This document shows positions 35,254 to 43,924 of a stretch of DNA of 64,000 nucleotides, one piece after another. The position numbers were made by a program, and so were the translations under genes. Origin of the DNA: Thermobispora bispora DSM 43833 (GTDB taxonomy: Bacteria; Actinomycetota; Actinomycetes; Streptosporangiales; Streptosporangiaceae); the NCBI RefSeq assembly GCF_000092645.1, contig NC_014165.1, forward strand, positions 3,596,001 through 3,660,000, given 5' to 3'. The notes under the pieces were generated by a model, which ran no database searches, was not told where the DNA came from, and saw nothing but the letters and a program-made list of their open reading frames with translations. Within the stretch, counting starts at the first letter, position 1; each line of letters starts with the position of its first letter.

Positions 35254-36612
35254 TCAGCCCACCCGCGCGGCGGCCTGCGGGCTGACCCGGACGGCGCCCG
35301 CGAAGTTCCGCAGGTAGATCTTGCTGATCTTCACCACGTCGCCGCGGCGCGGGGCGTGGAGCATCATCCCGTTGCCCCAGTAGATCGCCACATGCGAGAT
35401 GTAGCCCGGGTTGGTCGGGTCGTTGCGCCAGAACAGCAGGTCCCCCGGGCGGGCCTCGGCGAGCGGGATCCGCGGCCCGGTCGCCCACTGCTGCGCGGCC
35501 ACCCGGGGCATGCGCACCCCGGCCTGCCGGTACGCCCACTGGACCAGGCCGGAGCAGTCGAAGCCGTCCGGGCCCTCCGCGCCCCAGACGTACGGGCTGC
35601 CGAGCTTGCTCGCCGCGGCCCGGAGGACGGTCTGGACCTGCTGCGCCGTCAGGAAGGCGCTCTCCGGCCACGCGGTCCGGCCCTTGGGCGGGACCACCAC
35701 CGGATTGATCACCACCACCTGGGTGCCCTTGGGGAGGATCTTCCGCAGCCGGGCGCGCAACCGGGCGCTGTCGGTCTTGGGCGCGCTGACCACCAGGGCG
35801 TTCCCCTCGGGCATGCCGAGCTCCCGGGCGGTCCGCCGGGACACGATGGCGGCGATCGACCCCATGCCGACCGTGGCGTACGCCCCGACGCGCAGCCGCA
35901 GCCCGCCCGCGGCCACCGTCGAGCCGAGCGCCACCCCGCCGTCCCGGCCGAGGTCGAACGAGACCGCCATGGCCCCGTCGGCGATGTTCTGCCACAGCGT
36001 GTCCGAGCGCGCGGTGACCTCCGGGGTGAACGACCGGAAGGTGGACGGGTCCACCCCCATGGTCGGCACCCGCTTGCCGTCCACCCGGATCTCGGCGGCG
36101 TCGGCGACCTCGGCCGCCGCCACCCCGGGCGTGCCGCGCACCGCAGCCACCACCTCGGCGCCGAGGGGCCGCTCGGCGACCACGAGCACGTGCGGCGCGT
36201 GCAGGCGCTGCAGGGGGGCGACCGGCGAGCCGCCCGTGGGCTGGTCCGACGGCCGGGCGGGCTCGCCGGCCGTGCGCTCCGGCACGGGCTCCCGGCGCTC
36301 CGCGGCCGCATCGCCGCTCCCCGCGGCGTTGCGCTGCAGCGCCGCCCACGGCCGCTCCCCCACGGCCGCGCGCCGGCCGTCCGGCCCTTGCCAGCCCGCG
36401 AGCAGCACGACGTCGGCCACGACCACGGAGCCGAGCAGCACGGCGATGACCTGCACGGTCCGGCGGAGGTGCGCCGCCCGCCGCGCGGGGTCGCGGCGCC
36501 ACGGCCTGGGGCGGTAAGCGAGGTCCTGGCGGATCTCGGCGGCGATCCGGGCGAGGCCGCTCCGCGACGGAGCGGAGCCAGGCGCCCGGTGGTCGAGCAC
36601 GGCTCCCGACAC
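35254..36612 (-). CDS. NlpC/P60 hydrolase with a MacB/FtsX-like extracytoplasmic domain
   Basis: A 452-residue membrane-anchored protein. A basic N-terminus is followed by a membrane helix (about 53-74, VQVIAVLLGSVVVADVVLLAGW) and a Pro-rich linker. Then comes a domain (about 140-290) with IRVDGKRVPTMGVDPSTFRSF, LGSTVAAGGLRLRV and a Val/Ala-rich beta pattern like the extracytoplasmic core of MacB/FtsX permeases. The C-terminal NlpC/P60 domain starts near 325: catalytic C353 in FDCSGLV, H407 in SHVAIYWG and H419. It should cut peptidoglycan stem peptides. GTG 36612 was chosen because the frame further upstream overlaps the greA terminator. The domain pairing is unusual; the MacB-like call is my pattern reading. 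Confidence 0.85.
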   Translation of the reverse strand: MSGAVLDHRAPGSAPSRSGLARIAAEIRQDLAYRPRPWRRDPARRAAHLRRTVQVIAVLLGSVVVADVVLLAGWQGPDGRRAAVGERPWAALQRNAAGSGDAAAERREPVPERTAGEPARPSDQPTGGSPVAPLQRLHAPHVLVVAERPLGAEVVAAVRGTPGVAAAEVADAAEIRVDGKRVPTMGVDPSTFRSFTPEVTARSDTLWQNIADGAMAVSFDLGRDGGVALGSTVAAGGLRLRVGAYATVGMGSIAAIVSRRTARELGMPEGNALVVSAPKTDSARLRARLRKILPKGTQVVVINPVVVPPKGRTAWPESAFLTAQQVQTVLRAAASKLGSPYVWGAEGPDGFDCSGLVQWAYRQAGVRMPRVAAQQWATGPRIPLAEARPGDLLFWRNDPTNPGYISHVAIYWGNGMMLHAPRRGDVVKISKIYLRNFAGAVRVSPQAAARVG

Positions 36613-36656
36613 CCCTTCCCTGACCCGGCTCAGAAGATCAGGTCCGAGAGTGCCGC

Positions 36657-36699
36657 AAAGGCCGGGAACCCGCAACGAATCGTGGGATTCCCGGCCTTT
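36657..36699 (-). terminator. Rho-independent-type terminator of greA
   Basis: AAAGGCCGGGAA (36657-36668) pairs perfectly with TTCCCGGCCTTT (36688-36699), with three further G-C pairs inside and a 12-base loop. On the minus strand it ends in CCTTTG, 37 bases after the greA stop codon. Confidence 0.75.
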
Positions 36700-36735
36700 C
36701 AAGGGCTCTTGGGATTCGCCGGTCTCAGCGGCTCG

Positions 36736-37239
36736 TCACTTGCTGCCGACGTACGGCACGGCCTCGAGGATCTCGACGGAGCGCTGCTTGCCGTTGGGCA
36801 GCGTGAAGGTGGCGCGCTCGCCGACCTTCTTGCCGGTGATGGCCTTGCCGAGGGGAGAGTTGGGCGAATAGACGTCGATGGGGACTCCGCTCTCTTCCCG
36901 GGAGGCCAGGAGGAAGGTGACCTCCTCGTCTTCTCCGTCGAAGCGCACCGTGACGGTCATGCCCGGCTCCACGATGCCGTCGTCGGCCGGAGGCTGACCG
37001 ACCTTGGCGTTCTCCAGGATCTCCCGGAGTCGGTAGATCCGGGCCTCCAGCTTGCCCTGCTCGTCCTTGGCGGCGTGGTAGCCGCCGTTCTCCCGCAAAT
37101 CACCCTCTTCCCGGGCAGCTTCGATCTTCTTGGCGATCTCCGCACGCGCCGGGCCCGTAAGGTACTCGTACTCCGCCTTGAGGCGGTCGTACGCCTCCTG
37201 CGTCAGCCAGGTGACTTTGTCGTTCTGGGAGACGGCCAC
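36736..37239 (-). CDS. greA: Transcription elongation factor GreA
   Basis: GreA binds the secondary channel of RNA polymerase and stimulates cleavage of backtracked RNA. The 167-residue protein has the N-terminal coiled coil with the catalytic acidic tip in ARAEIAKKIEAAREEGDLRENGGYHAAK (the tip residues are in GDLRENGGY) and a C-terminal FKBP-like domain with YSPNSPLGKAITGKKVGE. GTG 37239 is preceded by AAGGAGAG. The order greA, DUF4307, mca and a small membrane gene is conserved in actinobacteria. A strong hairpin terminator follows the stop. Confidence 0.96.
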   Translation of the reverse strand: MAVSQNDKVTWLTQEAYDRLKAEYEYLTGPARAEIAKKIEAAREEGDLRENGGYHAAKDEQGKLEARIYRLREILENAKVGQPPADDGIVEPGMTVTVRFDGEDEEVTFLLASREESGVPIDVYSPNSPLGKAITGKKVGERATFTLPNGKQRSVEILEAVPYVGSK

Positions 37240-37315
37240 GGGCTCTCCTTGCTTCCGTAGGTCAGTCGAAAGGCGGTGTCAACGCCTTCGAGCGCTTCCC
37301 CGTATAAAGCTTCCA

Positions 37316-37753
37316 CTATACGAGATCACAGTTCGTGACCCGTATCCCCACGGCCTGCCCGGTGGTCCTCAGCCGTTCGGTCACGGTCACCTTGGAATCC
37401 CCGGCGGGAATCCGGACTTCACGGCTGCCGACTTCCATACGATAGGTATCGATCGCCTGCACGCGGCAGACGGCCGCTCGATCGGCGGGCTTGCTCACCG
37501 ACATCGTGATCTCCGTCGAGTCCGGTGAGAGCGCGCTGATCCTGATCACCTGGGCGTCCACGATCGGGTTCCCCCGGGAGATCAGCAAGACGGTCCCCCA
37601 GCCGACGACCAGCATCGCGACCACGAGGCCGATGATGAGGTACCCCAGGATGCGCCCACGGCCGGCCGGCCGGCTCGGAAACTCGCCAGGAGTGCCGAGT
37701 ATCGGGCGGAACTGTTGTCCGTTCCCCTGGGCGCTAGCCTGATCGCTGGACAT
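37316..37753 (-). CDS. DUF4307 membrane protein
   Basis: A 145-residue protein with a short cytoplasmic N-terminus, one membrane helix (about 37-58, LGYLIIGLVVAMLVVGWGTVLL) and an extracytoplasmic domain of about 85 residues. That domain has two cysteines, in AAVCRVQAID and VTNCDLV, that may form a disulfide. The pattern and the place between greA and mca identify the actinobacterial DUF4307 family (Rv1081c-like, recalled), function unknown. ATG 37753 was chosen over the longer open frame because the helix is then at the normal distance. It is divergent from mca with 136 bases between. Confidence 0.85.
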   Translation of the reverse strand: MSSDQASAQGNGQQFRPILGTPGEFPSRPAGRGRILGYLIIGLVVAMLVVGWGTVLLISRGNPIVDAQVIRISALSPDSTEITMSVSKPADRAAVCRVQAIDTYRMEVGSREVRIPAGDSKVTVTERLRTTGQAVGIRVTNCDLV

Positions 37754-37889
37754 CCGTGGGTCTCCTGGATCTGCCGGTCCTCGATGATCGTTCTCAGGCC
37801 GCGAACGGCGACCACGAGCCGTTGATCCGCGCGGCACGGCCTGAATAACTACCCTTCTCCCAACGCTACTAGACACCCTGAGGAGTCCC

Positions 37890-38771
37890 GTGAGCGAGCC
37901 GTTGAGACTTATGGCGGTCCACGCACACCCCGACGACGAGTCGAGCAAGGGCGCCGCGACCATGGCGCGTTACGTCGCCGAGGGCGTCGAGGTCCTCGTC
38001 GTGACGTGCACCGGCGGTGAGCGCGGTTCGATCCTCAACCCGAAGATGGACCACCCGGACGTCCTGGCGAACCTGCCGGAGATCCGCCGCCAGGAGATGG
38101 AGAAGGCGCGGCAGATCCTCGGTGTCCAGCAGCGCTTCCTCGGGTTCGTCGACTCCGGGCTCCCCGAGAGCGAGGACGAGCCGCTGCCCGAAGGGTGCTT
38201 CGCGGTCCAGCCGCTCGAGGTCGCGGCCCGGCCGCTGGTGGCCGCCGTCCGTGAGTTCCGGCCGCACGTGATCCTGACGTACGACGACGACGGCGGGTAC
38301 CCCCACCCCGACCACATCATGACCAACCGGATCTCGGTCGAGGCGTTCGAGGCCGCCGGCGACCCGGAGCGCTACCCCGGCACGGGCGACCCCTGGCAGC
38401 CGCTCAAGCTCTACTACCACATGAGCTTCACCAAGGAGCGCTTCGAGGCGCTCCACGCGGCCATGGCCGCGCGCGGTCTCGGCTCGCCGTACGCCGACTG
38501 GATCGCCCGCTGGGAGGACCGCCCGCGGAAGTGGGAGGTGACCACCCGGGTCCACTGCGCCGACTACTTCGAGATCAGGGACCAGGCCCTCCTCGCGCAC
38601 GCGACCCAGATCGACCCGGACGGCTACTGGTTCGCCTGCCCCCTGGAGATCCAGAAGGAGGCGTGGCCGACCGAGGACTACCACCTCGCGCGCTCGCTGG
38701 TGGACACCATCCTGCCGGAGGACGACCTGTTCGCCGGGATCCGCGCCGAGGTCTCACCGGCCTGCCCATAA
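37890..38771 (+). CDS. mca: Mycothiol S-conjugate amidase
   Basis: Mca cleaves mycothiol S-conjugates to a mercapturic acid and GlcN-Ins, detoxifying electrophiles and antibiotics in mycothiol-producing actinobacteria. The 293-residue protein is a LmbE/PIG-L zinc deacetylase: HAHPDDE at 11-17 provides zinc ligands (H13, D16) and the general base D15; H142 in YPHPDH is the third ligand. GTG 37890 follows GAGGAG. MshB is a close paralogue, but the neighbourhood (greA, DUF4307, small membrane protein) and the KWEVTTRVHCADYFEIRDQALLAHATQIDPDG segment favour Mca. Confidence 0.93.
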   Translation: MSEPLRLMAVHAHPDDESSKGAATMARYVAEGVEVLVVTCTGGERGSILNPKMDHPDVLANLPEIRRQEMEKARQILGVQQRFLGFVDSGLPESEDEPLPEGCFAVQPLEVAARPLVAAVREFRPHVILTYDDDGGYPHPDHIMTNRISVEAFEAAGDPERYPGTGDPWQPLKLYYHMSFTKERFEALHAAMAARGLGSPYADWIARWEDRPRKWEVTTRVHCADYFEIRDQALLAHATQIDPDGYWFACPLEIQKEAWPTEDYHLARSLVDTILPEDDLFAGIRAEVSPACP

Positions 38772-38780
38772 GCTGAGGGT

Positions 38781-38978
38781 GTGGATGCGTATCTCAGCGG
38801 GCTGACCGCCTTTCTCATCACCCTCGCGCTCGCGGTGGCCCTCGTCCTGCTCTACAGGTCGATGAGCCGGAAGATCACCAGGATCCAGCGGTCGCAGGAG
38901 CAGGACGGCGCGGAAGGCGCACCGCGCAAGGACGGCGAGGAGGGCGCGAAGAACCGGTCACGGGACGCCGGCCGATGA
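38781..38978 (+). CDS. Small membrane protein downstream of mca
   Basis: A 65-residue protein with one N-terminal membrane helix (about 5-25, LSGLTAFLITLALAVALVLLY) and a highly charged tail rich in Glu, Lys and Arg. It begins 9 bases after mca at GTG 38781 and overlaps the GNAT gene by 4 bases (ATGA), so it belongs to the mca operon. A small membrane protein at this place is conserved in actinobacteria (Rv1083-like, from memory). Its function is unknown; a role in placing Mca at the membrane would fit but is speculation. Confidence 0.82.
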   Translation: MDAYLSGLTAFLITLALAVALVLLYRSMSRKITRIQRSQEQDGAEGAPRKDGEEGAKNRSRDAGR

Positions 38979-39274
38979 GCGAGGTCGTACGGAACGAACA
39001 GGCGCGGCGGTACGAGATCTTCGTGGAGGGTGAGCGCGCCGGGCTCCTCACCTACCGGCTGAGCCCGGGCCGCATCGAGTTCCCGCACACGAAGGTCGAT
39101 GAGCGGTTCGAGGGCCGGGGCCTGGGCAGCAGGCTGGTCCGGGCCGCGCTCGACGACGCGCGAGCCGCCGGGCTGAAGGTCGCCCCGACCTGTCCCTTCG
39201 TCGCCGCGTACATCCGCCGCCACCCGGAGTACCGGGACCTGGTGGCCGACGACTGCGCCGACCTGGTGCGCTGA
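38975..39274 (+). CDS. Small GNAT-type N-acetyltransferase
   Basis: A 99-residue protein of the minimal GCN5-related (YjdJ-like, Acetyltransf_CG) type. It has the compact arrangement of strands, then FPHTKVDERFEGRGLGSRLVRAALDDARAAGL, in which the EGRGLGSRLV segment is the acetyl-CoA pyrophosphate loop, and finally VAPTCPFVAAYIRRHPEY, the usual end of this small family. The ATG overlaps the stop of the small membrane gene. The substrate is unknown. Its position in the mca operon may be incidental. Confidence 0.88.
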   Translation: MSEVVRNEQARRYEIFVEGERAGLLTYRLSPGRIEFPHTKVDERFEGRGLGSRLVRAALDDARAAGLKVAPTCPFVAAYIRRHPEYRDLVADDCADLVR

Positions 39275-39286
39275 CCCGGCCTCCGC

Positions 39287-40429
39287 TCACCCGGGGGACC
39301 AGGCGCGCTCGAGCGCCTTCGGCAGGCCCCACCAGCCCAGCGGGGTGAGCACCTCCGAGCGGTCCACGATCCCCAGGTGCGCCCACAGCGGCGTGACCAC
39401 GCTGAACAGCTTCTCGATCGCCTCGATGTCCTCGGGCTCGTCCGCCTCGGCGAAGCCGTCCTCCGAGTCCGCGATGAACCGGGCGAGCCGTTCCGGTGAG
39501 GCGAGCACCCCGGGACCGCGGCGGACCAGGGCGACGACCGCGGCGAGCCAGTCGGTGTACTGGATGGCGCAGAGCGAGGCGAGGATCGAGTCCTCCCGGC
39601 TGAGCTCCCCGTCGATGAACCGGGCGGCGTCCGCCTCGCCCGGGAGGCCGGTGGCCGGGGCGACCAGGCCGGCGGCGACGGTGAGCCACAGCTCCTCATC
39701 GCTCTCCGGGATCCCGTCGGCGCCGAAGCCGGTGCAGGCGCGGAGCACGGTGCCCGGATACCCCGGCGCGGCGAGCGTGGCCCTGAGCCGGGCCGCGGCC
39801 GAGCGGAGCTCCTCCTCCGGGCAGGGCGGCTCGGGCAGGTCCTCCAGGAGCCGCCGCAGCTCGCTCAGCGCGAACTCCTCCTCTTCGTCCCAGACGGCGT
39901 AGAACTGCCGGTCCTGCTCGTCGTTGACCTCCTCGCTCGGAATCCGGCCGTCCGGGAGCGGCGTGTTCAGCCAGCGCTCCTGGAGCTCCTCATAGGCCCG
40001 GCGCGCCTCCGGGTCCCCGGCCACGAGCGCGTCCGGATCGATCTCCCCGGCGGCGAGCCGCTCCTCCAGGAACGCCACCAGGCGGGCGTACATCTCCGAG
40101 GCGACCGGGCCGCGCTCGTCCTCCGCCGGCCACAGGAAGAAGCTCCGGGTGAGCATGATCGGCTCGGTGCCGCTCGCCTCCAGCCAGCGCTGCACCTCCC
40201 CGACCGTCGCCACCCCGGCCTCGATCCGGGTGAGGATCTCCCTGGCCGACCGCCAGAACGCGGTGGAGAGCGGGTTGCCCGCGGCGGTCAGCTCCCGCTG
40301 CAGGTCGGGCAGGGCGACGAGCGCCTGAGCCGACGGTACGGCCAGCAGCGCGCGGGCCACGTCGCGCCGGGTGAGCGCCCACGGCGGGCGCCCCGAGTGC
40401 CGCACCGCGAAGTCGAGGTCCAGTCCCAC
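39287..40429 (-). CDS. Conserved-looking acidic protein of unknown function
   Basis: A 380-residue soluble protein, rich in Glu and Leu, without membrane segments, signal peptide or motifs that I recognise. It appears mostly helical with several Glu-dense stretches, such as WDEEEEFALSELRRLLEDL near 180. Amino acid composition and third-position GC are typical of a real gene, and the long frame starts at GTG 40429. It is convergent with the GNAT gene (12 bases apart) and its start faces a 44-base tandem-repeat region. It could be an actinobacteria-specific adaptor or immunity-type protein, but nothing shows this. Confidence 0.75.
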   Translation of the reverse strand: MGLDLDFAVRHSGRPPWALTRRDVARALLAVPSAQALVALPDLQRELTAAGNPLSTAFWRSAREILTRIEAGVATVGEVQRWLEASGTEPIMLTRSFFLWPAEDERGPVASEMYARLVAFLEERLAAGEIDPDALVAGDPEARRAYEELQERWLNTPLPDGRIPSEEVNDEQDRQFYAVWDEEEEFALSELRRLLEDLPEPPCPEEELRSAAARLRATLAAPGYPGTVLRACTGFGADGIPESDEELWLTVAAGLVAPATGLPGEADAARFIDGELSREDSILASLCAIQYTDWLAAVVALVRRGPGVLASPERLARFIADSEDGFAEADEPEDIEAIEKLFSVVTPLWAHLGIVDRSEVLTPLGWWGLPKALERAWSPG

Positions 40430-40787
40430 AAACGCAACCTACCCCGGAGCGGTGCGCCACGCTCGGTTCGCGCGCTGTGTCGCGGTCACCGTCGCCCGCC
40501 CACACGATCACGACGCCCGCGCTCACGACCACAGGTGCCCGCCCCCGCGATCGCCCGCGCCCGCGCTCACGACCACAGGCACTCGCCCCCGCGATCGCCG
40601 GCGCCCGCCCTCGTGATCACAGGACCCGCACTCGCGGTCACCGGCGCCCCGTCCCCGCGATCACCGGCGCTCGCCCGCCACGGTCCGCGGAGCCGCCCCA
40701 GCCCCTTGGGAAGCCGGCCCCGCTCCCCGGTCCGTCGCGCCGATCATGCGCGGCCGGCGGTGGCGCGGCGGAACCTAGACTGGAGCC
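40430..40787. other. 358-base intergenic region with tandem repeats
   Basis: The gap between the unknown acidic-protein gene and the SARP regulator gene is mostly occupied by the 44-base repeat described separately. TAGACT near 40777 could be the -10 box of the regulator gene. Confidence 0.5.
40477..40680. repeat. 44-base degenerate tandem repeat, about four units
   Basis: GCTCACGACCACAGG occurs at 40521 and 40565, and CCTCGTGATCACAGG at 40609, exactly 44 bases apart each time. CCCCCGCGATCGCC and variants also recur at 44-base spacing. Partial units flank these. The unit length is not a multiple of three, so the array is probably noncoding. Confidence 0.65.
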
Positions 40788-43700
40788 ATGCCGATCGACC
40801 TGCGCCTGCTCGGCGACGCACGGTGGCAGGATCGGCCCCTGGTCGGTGCGCGGGTGCAGGCGCTGCTCGCCGCCCTCGTGCTCGCCGGCCGTACCGTGAG
40901 CGCCGAACGGCTGATCGCGGAGGTCTGGGGAGTCGACGAGCCCGCGAACCCGGTGAAGGCACTGCAGGTGCTGGTCTCCCGGGCGAGGTCGATCGTGGGA
41001 GCCCAGACCCTCACCACCGAGGACGGCGGGTACCGGCTCCGGGTGCCGCCCGACCGGATCGACGCGGACCGGCTGCACGCCCTGGCGGGACGCGCTGAGG
41101 CGCTGCTCGCCGTGGACCCCGCCGCGGCGGCCGCGGTGGCCCAGGAGGCGCTCGCGCTCGGCGCCGGGGCGCTGCCCCCGGAGGGCGAGGGGCCGCTCGC
41201 CGAGTTACGCCGGCGCGCCGCGGACGACCTGGCGGCCGCACGGGTGGTGCTCGCCCGGGCGCGGAGCCGTACCGGAGACCACGCCGCCGCGCTGGCCGAG
41301 CTCGACGAGGCGGTGCGGGCGCGTCCGGACGACGAAGGGCTCCTCGCCGACCTGCTCCGCAGCGAGGCGGCGGTCCGCGGAGTGGGCGCCGCGCTGGACC
41401 GGTTCGCGCGCTACCGCTCCGGCCTGCGCGACCGGGTCGGCGCCGACGTCGGACCGGAGCTGCGGCGGGTCCACCACGAGCTGCTGGCGCTCGACCGCCC
41501 GGTGCGCTCCGGCGTGCGGTTCGACCCCACCCCGCTGCTCGGGCGGGACGACGACCTGCGGCGGGTGCGGTCCCTGCTCGCCACGTCCCGGGTCGTCTCG
41601 ATCACCGGGCCGGGCGGGATCGGCAAGACCCGGCTCGCCCACGCCGTCGCCCGCGAGGCCCCGCAGCCGGTGGTGCACTTCGTGGAGCTGGTCGGCGTGA
41701 CCGCGGCCGAGGACCTGCTCGGCGAGATCGGGTCGGCGCTCGGCGTCCGCGACTCGGTGGCCGGGCGCCGGAGGCTCAGCCCGCGGCAGCTCGCCGACGT
41801 GCGCGCCCGGATCGCCCGGCAGCTCGACCTCGCTCCGGCGCTGCTCGTCCTCGACAACTGCGAGCACCTGGTGGAGGCGGTCGCGGACCTGGTCGCCTAC
41901 CTGATCGCGACCACCCGGGACCTGCGGGTGCTCACCACGAGCCGCGCGCCGCTGGCGATCGCCGCCGAGCGCGTCTACCCGCTGCCCCAGCTCGGCATGG
42001 CCGACGCCGTCGCGCTGTTCCGCGACCGCGCGACCGCGGCCCGGCCCGGGGTGCGCCTCGACGAGGACGACGTGCGCGCCGTCGTGGGCCGCCTGGACGG
42101 CCTGCCCCTCGCGATCGAGCTCGCCGCCGCCAAGGTGCGGGTGATGTCGCCGGCGGAGATCGCCCGCCGGCTCGACGACCGGTTCGCCCTGCTGCGCGGC
42201 GGCGACCGGAGCGCCCACGCCCGCCACCAGACCCTGCTCGCCGTGATCGACTGGTCGTGGAACCTGCTCGGCGAGCGGGAGCGCCGCGCGCTGCGCCGCC
42301 TGGCGGCCTTCCCGGACGGCTTCATCCTCGAGGCCGCGGAGCAGGTGCTCGGCGGTGACGCCCTCGGCGCGGTCGAGGAGCTCGTGGCACAGTCCCTGCT
42401 GACCGTGGTGGAGACCGCCGACGGCGTCCGGTATCGCATGCTGGAGACCGTGCGCGAGTTCGGCCGCATGCGGCTCGACGCGGCCGGCGAGACCGCGGAG
42501 GCGCGGGCCGCCGTGCGGGCCTGGGCCGTCGCCTACGCCGACCGGCACGGTGCGCGGCTGCACTCGCCGGAGCAGGCCGACGCGGTGGACCGCCTGCGCG
42601 CGGAGGAGACCAACCTCAGCGACATCCTGCGGGAGGCGCTCGACGAGCCCGACCCGGAGGCGGTGGTGGTGCTGTTCTCCACGCTCGCCGGCTACTGGGC
42701 CATCCGCGGGGACTACCTGCGCGGCCACACCCTCACCGCCGCCGTCTCCGCCGCGCTGGACGGGTGGACGCCGCCGCCCCGGCTCCTCGACCGGACCCGG
42801 GTGACCCTCGCCGTCGCCCTGTTCCACGCGGTCTTCTTCTCCCCGGACCACGCCCGCGCCCTGGCGTCGATGCTGTCCGGGCTGGGCGCCGACTCGGAGA
42901 ACCCCAACGTCCGGGCCATGACGACCGTGGTGCTCGCCCTGATGTCGGATCCCGACAGCGGCTTCGCCGCACTCGCCGGCGACCCGGACCCGTTCGTCCG
43001 CCAGATCGCCCTGCACCTGATGAGCCACGGCCTGGAGAACTCCGGGGACCCGGCCGGCGCGATCGAGACGGCCCAGGCCGCGCTCGAGCTCACCGGGGAG
43101 GAGGACGGTCCTTGGCAGCGGGCCATGCTGCACACCCTGCTCGCCCAGCTCCACGCGCAGTTCGGGGACCGCGCCGCCGTCTCCCGGCACGCCGCCGCGG
43201 CGCTCCCGGTGCTCGAGCGGCTCGGGGCGGTGGACGACGCCGTCCAGCTCCGGGCCACCGTGGCGATGGCGGCGCTCGCCGAGGGGAACCGGGACGAGGC
43301 CGCGCGGATCATCGCGGAGCTCACCGAACCCGGCGCGGAGGACGGGTTCGGCCTCTCGGCCGGGATCTGCCGGGCGCAGCTCGCCCTCGCCGACGGCGAC
43401 ATCGCGGAGGGCCTCCGGCGGCACCGCGAGATCGCCGAGGCGCTCCGGAGCAGGCACGCCCCCGGCGCCCCCGACGCGTTCGCGCCGTGGGCCATGTACG
43501 GCGAGGCCGTCGCGGTCGCGGCGTTCGCCCAGTACGGCGAGGGCGACGACGGGGCGGACCTGTTCGAGTCGCTGCGGGCGAAGGTCGCGGACCTGTTCGC
43601 CGTGGACCGCACGTTCCTGGACTTCCCGGTGACCGGGATGGTGCTCGCCGCGCTCGGCATCTGGGGCCTGCTCAAAGGGGCGCTGCCGGCCGAGGACGCG

Positions 43701-43892
43701 GTGCGGCTGCTCGTCCTCGCCGACCGGTTCGCGTACAACCGGATCACCCCGGTCCTGCACTGGCCGGTGCTCACCGCCCACGCCGAGCGGGTCGCCCCCG
43801 GCCTGCTCGCCCGGATCGAGGCGGAGTACGGCGACCGGCGCGGTCCCGGCCTGCTGGCCGAGGTCCGCGCCGTGGTGGCGCGGGTGGCGTGA
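40788..43892 (+). CDS. SARP/AfsR-type transcriptional regulator with NB-ARC domain
   Basis: A 1034-residue regulator. Residues 1-90 form an OmpR-like winged helix (VQALLAALVLAGRTVSAERLIAEVWG), 95-240 a bacterial transcriptional activation (BTAD) domain, and 255-500 an NB-ARC ATPase with P-loop GPGGIGKT at 274-281 and LLVLDNCEHL as Walker B. The rest is helical, probably TPR-like, with repeats such as AIETAQAALELTGEE. AfsR/SARP proteins switch on antibiotic or stress genes in response to nucleotide binding. ATG 40788 follows GGAG. It faces a DrrAB-like exporter pair (33 bases between stops), which could be its target. The regulated genes are unknown. Confidence 0.92.
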   Translation: MPIDLRLLGDARWQDRPLVGARVQALLAALVLAGRTVSAERLIAEVWGVDEPANPVKALQVLVSRARSIVGAQTLTTEDGGYRLRVPPDRIDADRLHALAGRAEALLAVDPAAAAAVAQEALALGAGALPPEGEGPLAELRRRAADDLAAARVVLARARSRTGDHAAALAELDEAVRARPDDEGLLADLLRSEAAVRGVGAALDRFARYRSGLRDRVGADVGPELRRVHHELLALDRPVRSGVRFDPTPLLGRDDDLRRVRSLLATSRVVSITGPGGIGKTRLAHAVAREAPQPVVHFVELVGVTAAEDLLGEIGSALGVRDSVAGRRRLSPRQLADVRARIARQLDLAPALLVLDNCEHLVEAVADLVAYLIATTRDLRVLTTSRAPLAIAAERVYPLPQLGMADAVALFRDRATAARPGVRLDEDDVRAVVGRLDGLPLAIELAAAKVRVMSPAEIARRLDDRFALLRGGDRSAHARHQTLLAVIDWSWNLLGERERRALRRLAAFPDGFILEAAEQVLGGDALGAVEELVAQSLLTVVETADGVRYRMLETVREFGRMRLDAAGETAEARAAVRAWAVAYADRHGARLHSPEQADAVDRLRAEETNLSDILREALDEPDPEAVVVLFSTLAGYWAIRGDYLRGHTLTAAVSAALDGWTPPPRLLDRTRVTLAVALFHAVFFSPDHARALASMLSGLGADSENPNVRAMTTVVLALMSDPDSGFAALAGDPDPFVRQIALHLMSHGLENSGDPAGAIETAQAALELTGEEDGPWQRAMLHTLLAQLHAQFGDRAAVSRHAAAALPVLERLGAVDDAVQLRATVAMAALAEGNRDEAARIIAELTEPGAEDGFGLSAGICRAQLALADGDIAEGLRRHREIAEALRSRHAPGAPDAFAPWAMYGEAVAVAAFAQYGEGDDGADLFESLRAKVADLFAVDRTFLDFPVTGMVLAALGIWGLLKGALPAEDAVRLLVLADRFAYNRITPVLHWPVLTAHAERVAPGLLARIEAEYGDRRGPGLLAEVRAVVARVA

Positions 43893-43924
43893 CGCCACCC
43901 GGTCCGGCGCCGCGCCACCCCGGC

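Noticed and set aside
40477-40680. CRISPR array
   Set aside because: Repeats are contiguous 44-base units with no unique spacers, and no cas genes are present.
41205-43898. 897-codon minus-strand frame over the SARP regulator
   Set aside because: Antisense shadow; the plus-strand product has complete SARP, BTAD and NB-ARC motifs.
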